From Dermatemys mawii (Eukaryota > Chordata > Testudines > Dermatemydidae), in NCBI GenBank assembly GCA_007922305.1, contig ML677366.1, positions 12,554,881 through 12,618,880 of the forward strand: DNA of 64,000 nt, read 5' to 3'. The notes under the pieces were generated by a model. The model made no database searches. It was not told the origin of the DNA and was given only the letters and a program-made list of their open reading frames with translations. Made by a program: the position numbers and the translations under genes. Shown piece by piece: positions 47,976 through 61,145 of this stretch (positions within the stretch are counted from its first letter, which is position 1; every line of letters begins with the position of its first letter).

Positions 47976-48529
47976 CACTACTTGCCAACATTGCAAACAT
48001 TATAATCTAGAATTGAGAGCAGACAGACTGGACTGCATAGGATACAGGACATAAGCTGGCATGTGGCCTGGATAACAGAAGATCCATGTGCTGGCTACAA
48101 CAGACATTGCACTTTGGGGGTTCTTCCCTGTTCTTAACCCCAGCCCTCACTGTATAATAACATGAGCGTGATTCCCAGGCCTGTGCACTGTACCTGGGAC
48201 CACCTGAAGTAGCATGCTTTGGCAAAAGCACTGGAGAGAAATGAGGCTATTAAACAAACCTGTCTACAAAACAGACTTTATTTTTCCTTTTGCAGAGCCA
48301 ATTTACATTTCACATCCTTGGCTCTGGAGAGAATCATTATGTACCTTTATAGGAAGATGAACGTTTCCTTCAAACAATCCGCAGTTTGCTGAGACAGAGC
48401 CCAGGGTGGCAGTTTCCCGCAATAACACTGATCGTGCAGGCTGACTCCTTGTCAAGAGACTGCTGCTTCAAAATCATTTCTGAACGATTCCTGTCACTCT
48501 CTTCCCCACCTTCCACCACTCCCACCCAG

Positions 48530-48775
48530 AATCAGACACAGCAGAGCCAGGAAAAAGCTCTTCTGAAATCCAGACCTGTCTCCCTGGGACAATGCAGGAT
48601 TGGCCAGTGCGGTCTTCAACGACCCAAATAATGCAACTCCCCGACTCCCCTTGAGAGACATTCTACAATCTGGTCACAGGTTTCACTCTCAAGTTTATCC
48701 TGACATTCAGCCTAAATTCTTCCTTTCTTCTCCTTTGCTCCTAAAAGAACCCCCTGCTCCTTGCTATTTAAACTC
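48530..48775 (-). mobile_element. CR1-related LINE fragment
   Basis: 'agacattctacaatctggtc', 'atcctgacattcagcctaaa' and 'ttcttcctttcttctccttt' follow the order of a CR1-related antisense repeat. No frame remains. Confidence 0.5.
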
Positions 48776-48847
48776 TCTGTATTATTGACACGAATAACTA
48801 TAGCACCAAAGAGCCCTAGTCATGACCAGCACCCCATTGTGCTAGTT

Positions 48848-49181
48848 CAGGGATCGGTAACATTTGGTACGCGGCCCACCAGGGAAAGCCCTTGGTGGGC
48901 CAGGTCAGTTTGTTTACCTGCAGCGTCTGCAGGTTTGGCTGATCGCAGCTCCCACTGGCCGTGTTTCACCGTCCCAGGCTCCAGTGCGGGCTGCAGGAAG
49001 TGGCGTGGGCCAAGGGATGTGCTGGCTGCCTTTCCTCCAGGCCCCAGTGACCTGGGACGACGAACCGTGGCCAGTGGGAGTTGCGATCGGACAAACCTGC
49101 AGATGCTGCAGGTAAGCAAACCTGCCGGGACCGCCAGGGACTTACCCTAACGGGCCGCGTGCCAAAGGTTGCCAATCCCTG
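48848..49181. mobile_element. Palindromic hAT MITE, 334 bp
   Basis: Almost the whole element is an imperfect palindrome with arms of about 150 bp. Ends are CAGGGATCGGTAACATTTGG and its mirror CCAAAGGTTGCCAATCCCTG, the CAGGGGTCGGCAACC type of hAT termini. The flanks TGCTAGTT (48840-48847) and TGCTAATT (49182-49189) form an 8-bp target duplication with one mismatch. Non-autonomous; transcripts would fold into a long hairpin. Confidence 0.93.
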
Positions 49182-49639
49182 TGCTAATTGCTTTATAAAC
49201 ACACAACATATTCCAGCCTTCCCCCATCCCCACCTTAGTGGCAGCTGAACCTAACTGGATAGCTTTAGCTCTTACTTTTTCCTCTTTACGTCAACCTCTC
49301 CAGCTTCCGTACCTTTTCCATTGCTCTGCTCCTTCCTATACTTTCCTGGTAATGTGATACCCACAAATGAATGCAGCCTGCAGTGCAATTGCTTCAGAGC
49401 TGTGGAGAGCTGTCTTTTGATAACAGAGCCATCTTAGAATCAGGATAAACCACTCTCAAGGTCATGCACTGTTCCATAATCGCACATTTCCAATGGCTCA
49501 GGGCACCTGGCCTTTGCTTTGGGGCCTCATTACGCATCCGAGACAGCAGATTGCAAGATAGCAGGCCACTCCCTGAGAGTGGCTTATTGCTGTATTAGAG
49601 CTGAACCTCAGGGAAATGGGGGAGGTTCATGAAAGGCCA

Positions 49640-49740
49640 GGATTAATGGCCATTAGGGAGAGGGATAATTAGTTAATACTAGTACAGCACTTTGAAGATG
49701 TAAAGCTATATAAGTGTTATGTATGATTATTATTATAAGG
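49640..49740 (+). repeat. SINE-like 3' tail
   Basis: 'gtacagcactttgaagatgt' followed by AAAGCTATATAAGTG and an ATTATTATTAT tail resembles the 3' end of MIR-type SINEs ('aaagcgctatataagtgc'). Confidence 0.4.
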
Positions 49741-52699
49741 CTCCAGGTTTGACTGCCAGGAAGGAAGCCTGGGTGTCTGGGGAAAGAAATCTCCTTGTCC
49801 CAGCTTTCTGAATGACATCTAGCTGATTAGGAAGGACTAAAGACAAGCCAGCCCCAGTGAGCGTGGAAGTCACGGAGAAGCTTGCCAAGGTAGTGCACCG
49901 TTTCAGACAACGGAGCGCTTGGCCACCTGCGCTCTTAGATGTAGCCAAACCTAAGACAGGCCGGGGGCAAACCCTAGCCCAGAACTCCCATGAACTTTGG
50001 ATCTTGGGTTTTGGTTCTGATCCCCGGTCTGGAGATAAAGGCCAGCTGATGAGTTAGGATCCAGAATCTAACTCCTCCAAATACCATCTAACTGAGCCTG
50101 ACCCAAACTGATCTAGGCCCAGGTGTAGCAGAAACTCTTCAATGCACACAGGTCACTTGGAAGGAGGAAGGGTCACTTGGCTGGTATTCATTTGGGACAC
50201 CTCTGCTCCTGTCGCTTTTCCTGCTGCCTCAAGGAAAAGCTACTCAGATCTGAGCCACAGAAAATGTCTCTCTTTAAATGAGGCAGTTTTCTGCTGAATT
50301 TCACCTTTGGTGTCCTGGAAGGTTAGATGTTGCTTGCTTGGTTTCTTCCTGGATGTGGTAGAGGGAGTTATACAACTTGGTGCCATCTCCCTGCCTGTTT
50401 GGTTTGTGAGTGCAGTTGAATCCATTCAGCAAATTAATTCCTTTTAAGCCTGGTGACAGGACACATGCTCTCTGGTCGCTGTCTCAACTCCTGCTGTGTG
50501 TGCGGGGGGAGGGTGGGAGGGTCGGAGCAGGGCTCTCCTTTAATTGCAGAACTGGCTGACTTCCCAGGCTGGGATGGGATGGAACACATGTGCTTGTCCT
50601 TTAGAACCTCAGCACTGGAAGAGTCTCACCTCTGGACCTTCCTCCAACAACCAGATGTGTGTCCCCCATCAGGACACGTTCATTCCTGCTGAGGACAATG
50701 CTCGTTGTTCAGTAATCTCGAGCAGGCTGGCGTAAATAAGAACTGCAGGTGCATGGGTCATCTTCTGGGGGGAAGGAAGAGCAGAGCGAATATAGCTGAG
50801 ACGCGGGAAAAGCCTCTGCGTTTGGCTATGCTGCCACTTAAAACAAAGCCATCAAGGGATGGGTGCCACCTGCCCACCACAGCAGGCTGTGGTTTTGTGA
50901 GTGCTCACAGGCTGAGCAGGGTTCCCTTTGCAAGGGCTGCGATGTGAGACCCCTCAGGAAATTCCCAGTGTTACTGGAAATCCAGAAGGGGACAGTCTCC
51001 ACGGGAGTCCGTGCTGAATCCAAGGCCTTAGTATGGCATTAGTAGATACTGTGCTGATGAAAGTGCCAGCGTTCAGATTAGATCTAAAAGTAAGAACCAG
51101 GGCACTTTGTGGAAGGACAGGGGGTCCTGATGTCTTAGCTAATTTTCAGCCACATTCTGCTTCTCTAAATATTCCCTGCAGACATTATACTTCTTTTTAT
51201 CTTTTCTAAAGTGTCTTATTGCTTTGCTATTAAACAGCTGGCATGTTTCACCCAAGAAGTGGCTGCATTTAAGTGCATGTGTGTGTGTGTGGGGTATTCA
51301 TTCGGAGTTGGGGGAAGATGGAATTCTCTTTTACCATGTATGTAGTTTACACACAATGCAAGGCCCTAGAGAAATGTAAGACGATACTATCATCAACAAT
51401 GTCATTGTAACCTCAAATTAAAAGCAAACAATTCCTTGTTCCGCTCCTTTTGGCAAGAAAAATCAAATGGAAAGGATCCCACTCAACAGAGAGGCTGCCG
51501 TTTGGTACAAGAACTTCACTGGTCCTTATAAACGCGTGGAAAAGACTCAGAAAGACTGCAAGGCAGATGTGTAACTCAGCGTGGTCCTGCTCCAAAGCTG
51601 CAACAGAACTCCAGATTCATGGAGGCAAAGCCTCTGAGTTACACATACATTCTTAACATAGGTCCTCTCACCAGCCCCATCTTGCCTTCAGAGTTGCACA
51701 GATCTCTCCTATCTGGACACACCAGCTGGAGGGGGAGTATCCTGTGTGACCTTGCAAAGCAATTCCCCAGATATTCTCACCTCCTGCTGCTGCTCCACTT
51801 CGCAGTCCATGCTCTTTCCCCCTCAACAGAACCTCTGACTGCAAACGTCCGGCTTGCTGCTCCCTGCAAAGAGCAGATCAGACAGACTGTCCCCCGCCTC
51901 CTTTTTCCCCCTGCTTTAGCCCTTCCACTTAACCTAAATTCTTTGCTGATCACAGCTCAGACCTACAGCAGGGGCGAGAACACACCACACTCAGGGCTTT
52001 TAAGCTCTTTTTCTTCAATCAAGATCCAGCAGGAAAAGCGAGAGAGGTAGGGCCTTGTGACTTCGCTCATTCAGAGGGTCCTGGCTGCTGCAGCCAGAGT
52101 GGAGAATTAACTATCGCCTTCTCCCCAAAAACAAACACACACCAACTGATTTTCTTGTGTCTCCTTGATGCAGCTGCTCTGCATTCCTGCCGCTGCCCAT
52201 GGGGATGGCAATTGCAGCCTTTGCACTAATCTCCAGTCTCTCTGTGTAACGATTACACAGGCAGCTCTGCACACTCCTGGCTTCACATAGCAGGCTTTGC
52301 GTCTAGCCCGGGTGTCAATAGCTGCATGCTTATATCTTATAGGGCAAAAACTGGGCCATGTTCATAGCTCTCAGTGAAGTGCCCTGCGCAAGTTGACAAT
52401 GTCTGTGTTTACAAATAGACATGGCCTCTCCTAACCCAACAGTGGCTGACACCTGTGTCCCCCTACTTGTCACGAGGTGAGGTGACAAGAGGAGGCTGGA
52501 ATCACCTCTGCTGGGGTAGGGAACCACATGCTCTTCTCATAAGATGGGTGTACAGAGCTGGATGTACCTGCTATGAGGCAGGGGGAGATGACCAGATAAA
52601 GTTACTGCAAGGTCTGGAAGGGGGCGAGACACGCCTCCTGGAGGCTGATGAACGATTTGTTCCCTCCAGACTCGCATTCTGTGTTTAAATACAGGTCTA

Positions 52700-53275
52700 A
52701 AAATAAAGCCTCCCATTGACATTGTTTTTCCTTACTTCATTTAACAATCTGGTTGGTTTATGACCCGTAATTCTGAATCAGGTAGAATTCAGCAGTGTAA
52801 TTTGCAAGCAGGGATGCCGTCCTTTTCACCCTTCCCCGTCTCTGCTCCTTTGAGTTTGTTTCAATCCCACGGTTTTCAGCATTCCTAATGAGCCATTAAC
52901 AAGCTGCCAATTACTTATGCAAATGAGGGGGAGCAGACATGGAGGGGTGGCTGTAGCTAGAGGTAAAGTCTGCTGCTTCAAAATGGCCTGAGATAAATCA
53001 TTGCTACTCTAAGAGCTGCCTGCATCCAGAATTGCTGTCTCTGTTATTATTAGCTGCCGCCTAGAAATGCCAGAGGTAACACGGAGAGAGGTTACAAAAA
53101 GGGAAACAGAGGATTAATCTCACAGATATTTTTAAATTATGTTTGCCAAGAACACAGGCAAGAACCCAGTGTGCCCAAAGCATAGCTCAACCCTTCCCTC
53201 TCATTCCCAGAGCTCAGACTTGGGCACCTACTGCTATGAAGGAGCTAGGCTAATCATATGCAAATAAAGAAGAGA
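52700..53275. promoter_or_regulatory. Possible intronic enhancer with two octamers
   Basis: A block free of recognised repeats holding two perfect POU octamers ATGCAAAT (52917-52924 and 53258-53265). The first is embedded in CAATTACTTATGCAAATGAG next to a homeodomain TAATTA-like site. The texture suggests a developmental enhancer inside NTRK3. Function is inference; octamers also occur by chance about once per 33 kb per strand. Confidence 0.3.
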
Positions 53276-56200
53276 GGCAGCATTTCCCTTTTGCTTCCAA
53301 TACGATGCCTCAAAAATAATACCTTCTGGGCACGTGTGGAGTTTTACACCTCAGTCATATTTTGTTCAGCTGGGGAGGCAGCTGGTCTTACAAACTGTCC
53401 AGGTGCAGCCCGGACACAAGCCAGATGTCTGGAGTAACAGGGAGGAAAACCTTTCTCAGCTCTGGTTTGCAAAGTGCTCAGTGCAGCCACCAGCAATGCT
53501 ACTAACTTCATAACCACATCTGCTACTGCAGACACTATGTTCCGGGCACTGCCCAAATTATGCACAGTAACAGGCTGCATAGGTTAACAGTGGCACCTAA
53601 TATCCATGTAATGGAATGACTTCCAGCTGTATCTAACTTTAATAAAGAGGCATGGCCCACGAAAGCTACTGGTACCAGCATGTAATGCTCCATATTGACC
53701 CAAGATACTAGTGGTCCCAGTGTGTAATTCTCCATCATGCGCTGAGAAGCTAGTGTTGCTTGGATAAATATGGAAATTTGCATGAGTGTCTAGGGGCAGC
53801 CCTCAAGGTTTAGAGATAAGGGTTCCTGTGAGGAACACTGGAGAACTCTGAAGGCCATTTTGACCTTCTGACCAACACTTTGGCTACCCCTGAAACTATC
53901 AAAACCCCTCCAACCACCTTCTCTTTTGCTTTGAACTCTCCCAGCATCATTCTGGCATAAGGCCAACTGACATCTCTTTTGGGCTGCATATTACCAGCCC
54001 TCAGACTGATTTTAAAGTCTCCCATATCTGCAAGATCATACAAGCGCATATGTTTTGGAGCTGGCACTACATCATCACGTCATGTGTTGTGGTGCAACCT
54101 GACAGTGACCTGATAATACAGTGATGGGTGTGTCAGGGATCAACAGCTAATCAGATAGACATGCGGGCTGCAGTGATGTCTTCAATACATTTCTCTTTCT
54201 ACATGCATCATCTCGGGGCATGAACTCAGATGGAGTTTTATGTGAATAGATCCTTGCTCACTAATAAGCAAGTAAACTCACAAAATGGGCTGAGATATGA
54301 AGCTCAAAAAACTGCAGTGATAAACAAATTGCATGTATTACTACTACATGCAAAGACAGTGTCATCTTGGTATCTCTTAATCTCTCCTCTCCATTACCCT
54401 TTCTGTCTGTCCTGCCCACGACACCCTCTCTGGAGAAAACAGGCCCATTTTTCATCTGCAGCCAGATCCACTCCTGACTGAAGAGTATACATGATTTAGA
54501 CGAGACTCCATTACTTAACTTCTGGATGCTGGATAATCAGTTCAACTTCCCTGGCATTAATCATAATAATAATATTCAAAATTCATTAGGGTTGATTGTT
54601 TGGAAATCTATTTCCTATTAATGTCAGTTTCACTGAGCTCACGCCTGGCAGCCAGAGACACAAATGTCTTGATGGCTTAAAGACACAAATTTAATACAAT
54701 GCAGGGCTTGGGAACCCCATGATACATAAATCCCTTTCTATATGTGAAACAGTTACTCTGGAGGGTGACCTGAAAGCTCTCCATGTTGTCCTTTGTGTTG
54801 AACCCAGCTGTACTGGAATGTTGTCATGTTAGTTGATTGCTTCTTGTCCTACCATTGGTAGATACTGCACCAGCCCATAACAACTTAATAAATCCAGAAG
54901 GTCAGATATTAAAAACTGCACACACACACCTCTCATGCATATAGTTGCACGCCTAAATGGCATATGCAGTTTCCTAAATTGTGTGTGCAAACAGGAGACG
55001 TGTGCGAAAGCATGTGTAAAAATTAAAGGGCCATTTCAAAAATCTGCCCCTTATTGTTCTGCAAATGTAGCAGTAGCTTTCGCCCACAATATGGGGGTTT
55101 AGTGCTTCCCCAAGGTGATGGATCCTTTAGAAATATGATAGGTAGACAGTCCCCATGAAATCAGGTTCATTTCAGTCTGAAGTTGCTTTTGATTCCTGGC
55201 CCAGTCAAGTACCAGTTATTGGCAGAGAAGACATGGATGGCACGTTAAACACACACACTACATCCCATGTCAGAATAAAGGTCTCAGCATTCAGGACTGC
55301 AACGTCATACCCATTAATGATCTGATTAAGCGAGTCAGTGCCATTAGGGAAGCAAAGCCTGCTCTGGCATTGGTCAATGGGGGAGAAGCATGAGGAAGGC
55401 AGAACCAGGGGTTAAGGCACTGCTAGAGAAGATCTGGAGCGCACACATTTTAGACACTATAATGATGCAGTGATTTGATCTGTAATGCTAATGGCTGCAC
55501 TTCCTGAGGCCAAGCAAGGTGACTGCTCTGCACCAGATGGGGCTCTTTTCTTACACGTCCCAGATGACTATAATGCATGGGCAAAAGTGATGGGGCACAG
55601 AAGCAGGAGGCTGCAGGAGGTGACAGTACCCATAGAAAAGTAGAAGCAGAAGGGGACAGTTGCTGGAGGTGTCTGAGTGGGTTACAAGAGGGCAGCAGCA
55701 TCAGAAAAATGGAGAGCTCAAAGCACCACTAGGGGGAGCAGTAGCCCACACTGAAGATTGATCTGGGACTTGTTTCTGGAAACAGTAACAGGCTAATTTT
55801 GAACATTGGGACTACAGTCCTCACCCTGTCCCTCTGGAGCCAAGCATTTGTTGTCAGAGTATCAGAAAGACTTGCAGTTCGCTGTCCTGGTTGCTGAGGT
55901 CTCCACAACTTCCCGACAGACCAGCACACACAGTGTCCAGTGACTTGTTTTTCCTAATGGTCTTTTATTAAAACATTTCTCTGCACTTTATTTGGCAGAG
56001 AAATATATTTTTTTTAAAAAAAACAAACCCAACCCAGAAACATGCTGATGCCTGGATCCTGAATGCCATGAGAACTAGGAAGAACGAAGAGCCCATTTCA
56101 GATATTGCTGTCTGACATCTCCTGCACCACTGGCTCCCTTTCCTGAAGCCAACCGGAGACCCTGTGTCATCCAGCGCCTAAGGGATGCATTTTACTAACC

Positions 56201-56589
56201 CTACCCCCCGGTGGGTCAGAAATGAAAGCTTTTGCTGGAAGCCTGTATTGCCCCTGGATGGTCAGCTGTCTCAACCAGATGAATCTTTCAGATGTCTCTC
56301 TGGACACCATCTCTCCATTAGGATTAGCCACAAGAGGAAGGACGGAAGGAGAGAGAGAAATAGAAACCACTAATGTTCAGCTATGTCTGGTGGGAGGAAT
56401 GACAAAATGCAGATATGCATAAGGCCTCATATCTTCCTAGATAATATCCTGGATAGGTCATTTACTGAGTGGAGAAGTTTAACTTTAAAAATTATGAGTC
56501 CAATCCTCAGCAGACTTCATTGAAACTCCTCTGACTTACACCAGCTGAGGATCTAGCCACATATCTATATACCAAACTATAAGATGTTG

Positions 56590-57035
56590 TACCAAAGGAA
56601 TTAGAGTTGGAAAATACTTGCTATGTCCCACTCAGTTTATCACCCCTTTGCGAATGGAGGGCTGTTCCCTGAAGGAAATTTTGATGGCTTCGGTTCTAAA
56701 CATCCCAAAGGGGCTTCCACTGCTCCCCCTGTGCAAACACTCCACGGCCAAACCCTCTCACGGTCAAGATTTCCCTGAAGTTCATGCTGCCTTTCTCTTT
56801 CTTATCTCCATCCTGTTGCCCATAGTGCTAACTTCCATATACAGCCCTAAATAGCACTTCTCTGACACTTCTGAAAACCTGCCGCTTTCCAATATTTGCA
56901 GACTGTCATATCCTCTCTCTTCGTCGTCGCTTAGCCAAGCTAAACATAGTTAGGCCTTTTAATCTTCATAAATCAATGGCCCCTCATGATTTATGCTGCT
57001 CTTCTCTGAAGTCTTTGAGTTTGTCAATACCTTCC
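56590..57035 (-). mobile_element. CR1-related LINE fragment
   Basis: 'aaacatagttaggcctttta' with 'gctgctcttctctgaagtc' and 'tttgagtttgtcaatacct' matches the antisense CR1 segment seen better preserved at 16815-17240. The left part, 'ggggcttccactgctccccc', belongs to the same repeat. Strongly diverged. Confidence 0.55.
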
Positions 57036-59559
57036 TGTTAATGTGGTGCTGTGGCACGGAGCCTGCCTGCACAAGGAAGTAATATTGGAGGTAGGGTTGC
57101 AGTAGAGACTTGGAGCGGAGACCTATTTCCCTGCTCCTTTATGTTATTGCTCTATACAAAGAGCCTCAAAGTACACTGGCCTTTGTGTTGCCGTATCACA
57201 CAACCTCTGCGGTGAACTTCCCCATCGCACGGTTCAAAGTGGACAGTGTTTACCCCAAGAAAATAGGCTGTGATCTGAGGGGAAATGATACAAGTGCACT
57301 TCACAGGGGTGCTATTGTGTATGGGACAGAACTGGTTCTATGTGAGATGTGTGATGCTAATGGAATATGTGCTTTATAATGAAAGACACTCTTTCAAACT
57401 TTCTCTCTCGCTCGCTTTGAATTTAATACTTGTGAAAATGAGGGACAAAAAACATTAACTAGAGGGAGGTCCAGTGTGGGCAAGTCCAATGTGGCAGGCA
57501 CATTTGCTCTGCCAGCGCACTTCAAGCCTGGCCTTCAGGAACACCTGGTATTACAATCATGGGCCCTGACATGCCACTACTGAAGCATTTCAGTCTCAAC
57601 CTGCAGCACACCCTGACCTTCCAATATTGCACTCGCTATCACATAGCCTGACTGGTGCTCCTCGGCATGGACCTGGGCCATATCCCGTCAATCCAGTCCT
57701 GTGGCTCTAGGTTTCCTATCCCCCAGCTCTGCGGATTCAATTCAATCCTGAAATGCAGCAACACCTGCTATTCCAGTCCAAAACCTCCTAGCACACATAG
57801 TTTGTATCTCATTCCCTTTCCAAGGTGTATCTCAGACACCCAGGGGCTGTCTTTTCTCTCTCCTCTCTTCTACATATGGCCTCTCTCCCCACCCTCTAAA
57901 TCCACCTGTCCCCATTTGAATTTTTAAGCTATTTAACACCCTCCAACATGTGCATAACGAGGTTTTTCCACCTGCCCTCGGCTGCCATCCATCTGCTATT
58001 ATGACACCAGGTGCTGAGGTGGTAACATGGTGCTTAAGAAGCCTTGCACTGGCTTCTATGGGTTAGGATTCTAATTACATGGTAACTAGCGACCTTGTAA
58101 ATACAGGGTAATCTACTATATAGCACCAGGGTAAATTATCTGGGTATTTCTGTCTTCTTCACTACAGCCTTATCCAGAGATTGAAACATGGCCCGTTAAT
58201 TGGTAATTAATCTTTGAACCTCTTAGCACCTTCCCATTTCGGTGTTCAGTAACCTGCCGACAGTATGTTATCTCTATGCGGTGTCAGCAGACTGGCCATG
58301 TTGCTATCATTACAGAGCAAGAGTCACTGCTTTTTAAATGCATAAAGTTGCTGTGTCAAGACTCTGCAGTGCTGTCAGTGAAGCATGAGGTGGTTGCAGC
58401 ACAACACAACACACTGTCTCCATGTCAGCGCTTTGGGAAACAGTTTATGACTTGTTTTCCAGAGCCGCTGAGCGCCTGCAGCTCCCGTTGGCTGGATCTG
58501 AGGGTTCTCAGCACCCCTGAAAAGCGGCCCGTTCATGTCCGTGCACTGAGACTCATCCCAACAAACAAGTCTGCTGTGAACAAGGGTGGGAGAGGGTGGT
58601 AGCCCTGTTCAGGGTGGTGAAGAGGAAAGGTTTGCTCTGTGCAGCGCAGTCTGACTGGGCAAGTCTGTGTGCAGGCCTGCAGGGATGGGGAGTTCCTCTG
58701 TTTTGAACTGTGTGTCTTGCCCCTCTCTGTGGGGGGTGCAGTGTAAATGTCTGAGAGGGACAAATCTGGGTTTGCTCAGTGATACCTGAAAGAAGGGGGT
58801 GGGGCGAGTGAGTGGTCACTCTTCCTAATGTGGGAGAAAGGGGTTCAAGATTTCTCACAGCCTCATTTATGAGGTGGTGAGGATCCCAGCTGGGTCACCC
58901 TCTGAACTCATCAAAACCAACAAGGGAGAGAGAGACCTGGGCCTTCGCTTTGGAAAACGTGAGGTAAAGTGTTGAGTGGACCAGCTTTCTCCTTCTCTGT
59001 CGAAACTTTTCGCCTCTGCCCCCGCCCCCCACATACTAGGGGCCAGTCTGGAAACTTCTGCTCCAGTCAGCAAAGTTAATGCTGCCCCTCTCAGAGCCAG
59101 GTACATTATACCCCAGCCATGCCCTATGGAACTATCTGCATTACCAAGCTCAACCCACCCGAAGTAAACATCCCACCCACAGAACCCCCAAATACTGCCC
59201 TCTCCAGTTGATACACAAATGCCTCCAATCCACTGGTGCCAATGGGTGCTCTGCATGTGCGTTAGGGATTGGTGTTTGATGCATACAAGGCCCATGGGAT
59301 TTGTAAGGTAACTAAGGTTATTTACATGCATTTTAGGCCCACTTAGGTTCATCCCTCTGGAGCACTTACAGTTTAAATAGTAATGATGGCAATTATTTTC
59401 AGATCGTAGACTAATAAAATCTTCTAATTTGTTGGAAGGATTCAGCCGGGTATAATCTAGCTCTTATGACTTTTTTAACAGGTTCCCAGGCCCAGTTTTC
59501 AAACACCAGCACCAAAACAGAACGCTCAAATCCTACATGCTGCTGCTTACCTCAGCCCG

Positions 59560-59660
59560 TAGACCCCAAGAGGTCACGAAGTCCAGCCCTTTGCACTTAG
59601 GCCACATTACATAGCTAGAGCACCCCAACATACGTTTGTCTAACCTCTTCTTAACCATGC
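59560..59660 (-). mobile_element. CR1-like LINE tip
   Basis: 'ccaagaggtcacgaagtcca' and 'tttgtctaacctcttcttaa' resemble the antisense CR1-type 'gaggtcatctagtcca ... gtctaacct' repeat. Short and diverged. Confidence 0.4.
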
Positions 59661-59856
59661 CTGTTTTGGGTGAATAAGTGTTAATTTAAATAACTGAATG
59701 TGGGAATTCACATGGTGGCTTTGCACACTGAGCCCTCTGAGCAAATTGCTCTAGTAGTCTATACCAGTGTACACATACCCCTGGGGATACTCCAAGATCT
59801 TCCAGGAGGTACTGTAGCTCATCTAGATATTTGCCTAGTTTTACAATAGGCTACAA

Positions 59857-60239
59857 CAGGGGTCGGAAACTGCGGCACATGAGCTGTTTTTAAGTTGCAC
59901 TCTGCTGCCAGCTGAGATCCCGGCCACCGGCACCGCTCAGCCCGCTGCCTGCCTGGATGGACGGAACCTTGGGCCGGCAGCGGGCTGAGAGGGGGCCGGC
60001 AGCGGGCTGAGAAGGGCTAGGTGCGGAACCCCAGACCAGCTGCAGGGATTTTTAGTTTTAACTTAGCCCGCTGAGTTTAAGATCAGCCCGCTGCTGGTCT
60101 GGGGTTCTGTCTGCCACCCGCACTGCTGTTCCAGGGTTCCCTCCGCCGACCCCTGTAAATGTAAAATGTATTACTGGCATGCGAAACCTTCAATTAATGA
60201 AGACTTGGCACACCATTTCTCAAAGGTTGCTGACCTCTG
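59857..60239. mobile_element. hAT MITE, 383 bp, with internal duplication
   Basis: Begins CAGGGGTCGGAAACTG and ends AAAGGTTGCTGACCTCTG. The flanks GGCTACAA (59849-59856) and CGCTACAA (60240-60247) agree at 7 of 8 positions, an hAT target duplication. Inside, a GGCCGGCAGCGGGCTGAGA unit is repeated in tandem (about 59972-60012), and an additional perfect mirror of the left end, CCGACCCCTG, occurs at 60146-60155. No coding capacity. Confidence 0.85.
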
Positions 60240-60810
60240 CGCTACAATAAAAATCCCTAGCAAAGTCAGTACAAACTAAAATTTCATACGACTTGTTTAT
60301 ACTGCTCTATATACTATATGCTGAAATATAAGTAGAATATTTATATTGCAATTGATTTGTTTCATAATTTTATGGTAAAAATTAGAAAGTCAGCAATTTT
60401 GTAAGCAAGTCGTTTTTAAGTGAGGTGAAACCTGGGGGTAAGCAAGACAAATCAGATTCTTGAAAGTGGAACAGTAGTCTGCAAAGGTTGAGGGTCACTG
60501 GTCTCTACTGTACTGTAATGAATTGGCATATGTGTGTGTGTGTGCACGCGCGTGTGCACTCTACTGGATGGAATAAGCACTACAATGTGTTATAGGCCCT
60601 TTGCTATTACAAGCTTCAGGGGACTCTCCTTTAGCCGAAGTACAACGTTAGCTCTGGTCCCCTGTACCTTGCAGTGTGATACCGTTTTCAATGACATGAT
60701 CACACACTATTTTTCCACAGGAACCCTGCTTCATGCAATGTACATGCTGGAGAATGAATGAGGCCAGGTTGTGTGGTGATTTATTCTGGGAACCTGAACA
60801 TCTCACCTCC

Positions 60811-60909
60811 TTCACTGCAGATATTGTATGGTGTGTCATGAATGAGGGTGGTATCCATAGCATCCTTTCCTCTTTCACTGCAGATATGGTATGGTGTGCA
60901 GTGAATAAG
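60811..60909. repeat. 36-bp direct repeat, 63-bp period
   Basis: TTCACTGCAGATATTGTATG... at 60811 recurs as TTCACTGCAGATATGGTATG... at 60874, with a few mismatches across about 36 bases. A local segmental duplication. Confidence 0.85.
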
Positions 60910-60929
60910 ATAGAGGCCCCCTAGTAGAG

Positions 60930-61145
60930 AAGAGATAGCCTTGTGATTACAGCCATGGCTTGGGACTCCCAAGATTTGGGTTCTGGTCTTGCTTGTGCCA
61001 CAGATTTGCTGTATGACCACAAGTAATTCACTTGATCTCTCTGTAACTCAGGTCCTCATCTGTAAAATGGGGACATAAAGCTTCACAAGAGTGCTGTGCA
61101 GATAGAAATGTGTGAGGTTCTCAGACACTGCAGTGATTAATGACA
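60930..61145 (+). repeat. MIR SINE
   Basis: 'gggactcccaagatttgggt', 'tgccacagatttgctgtatg', 'aacacttgatctctctgtaa'-like text and 'cctcatctgtaaaatgggga' give the MIR core in sense orientation. Confidence 0.85.

Noticed and set aside
48440..48500. Possible TrkC kinase-insert exon on the minus strand
   Set aside because: Only about 13 bases resemble the insert; no pyrimidine tract before it and the frame meets a stop.
58867..59352. 161-codon minus frame
   Set aside because: No motif or homologue recognised and intronic position; length is compatible with chance in a 64-kb window.
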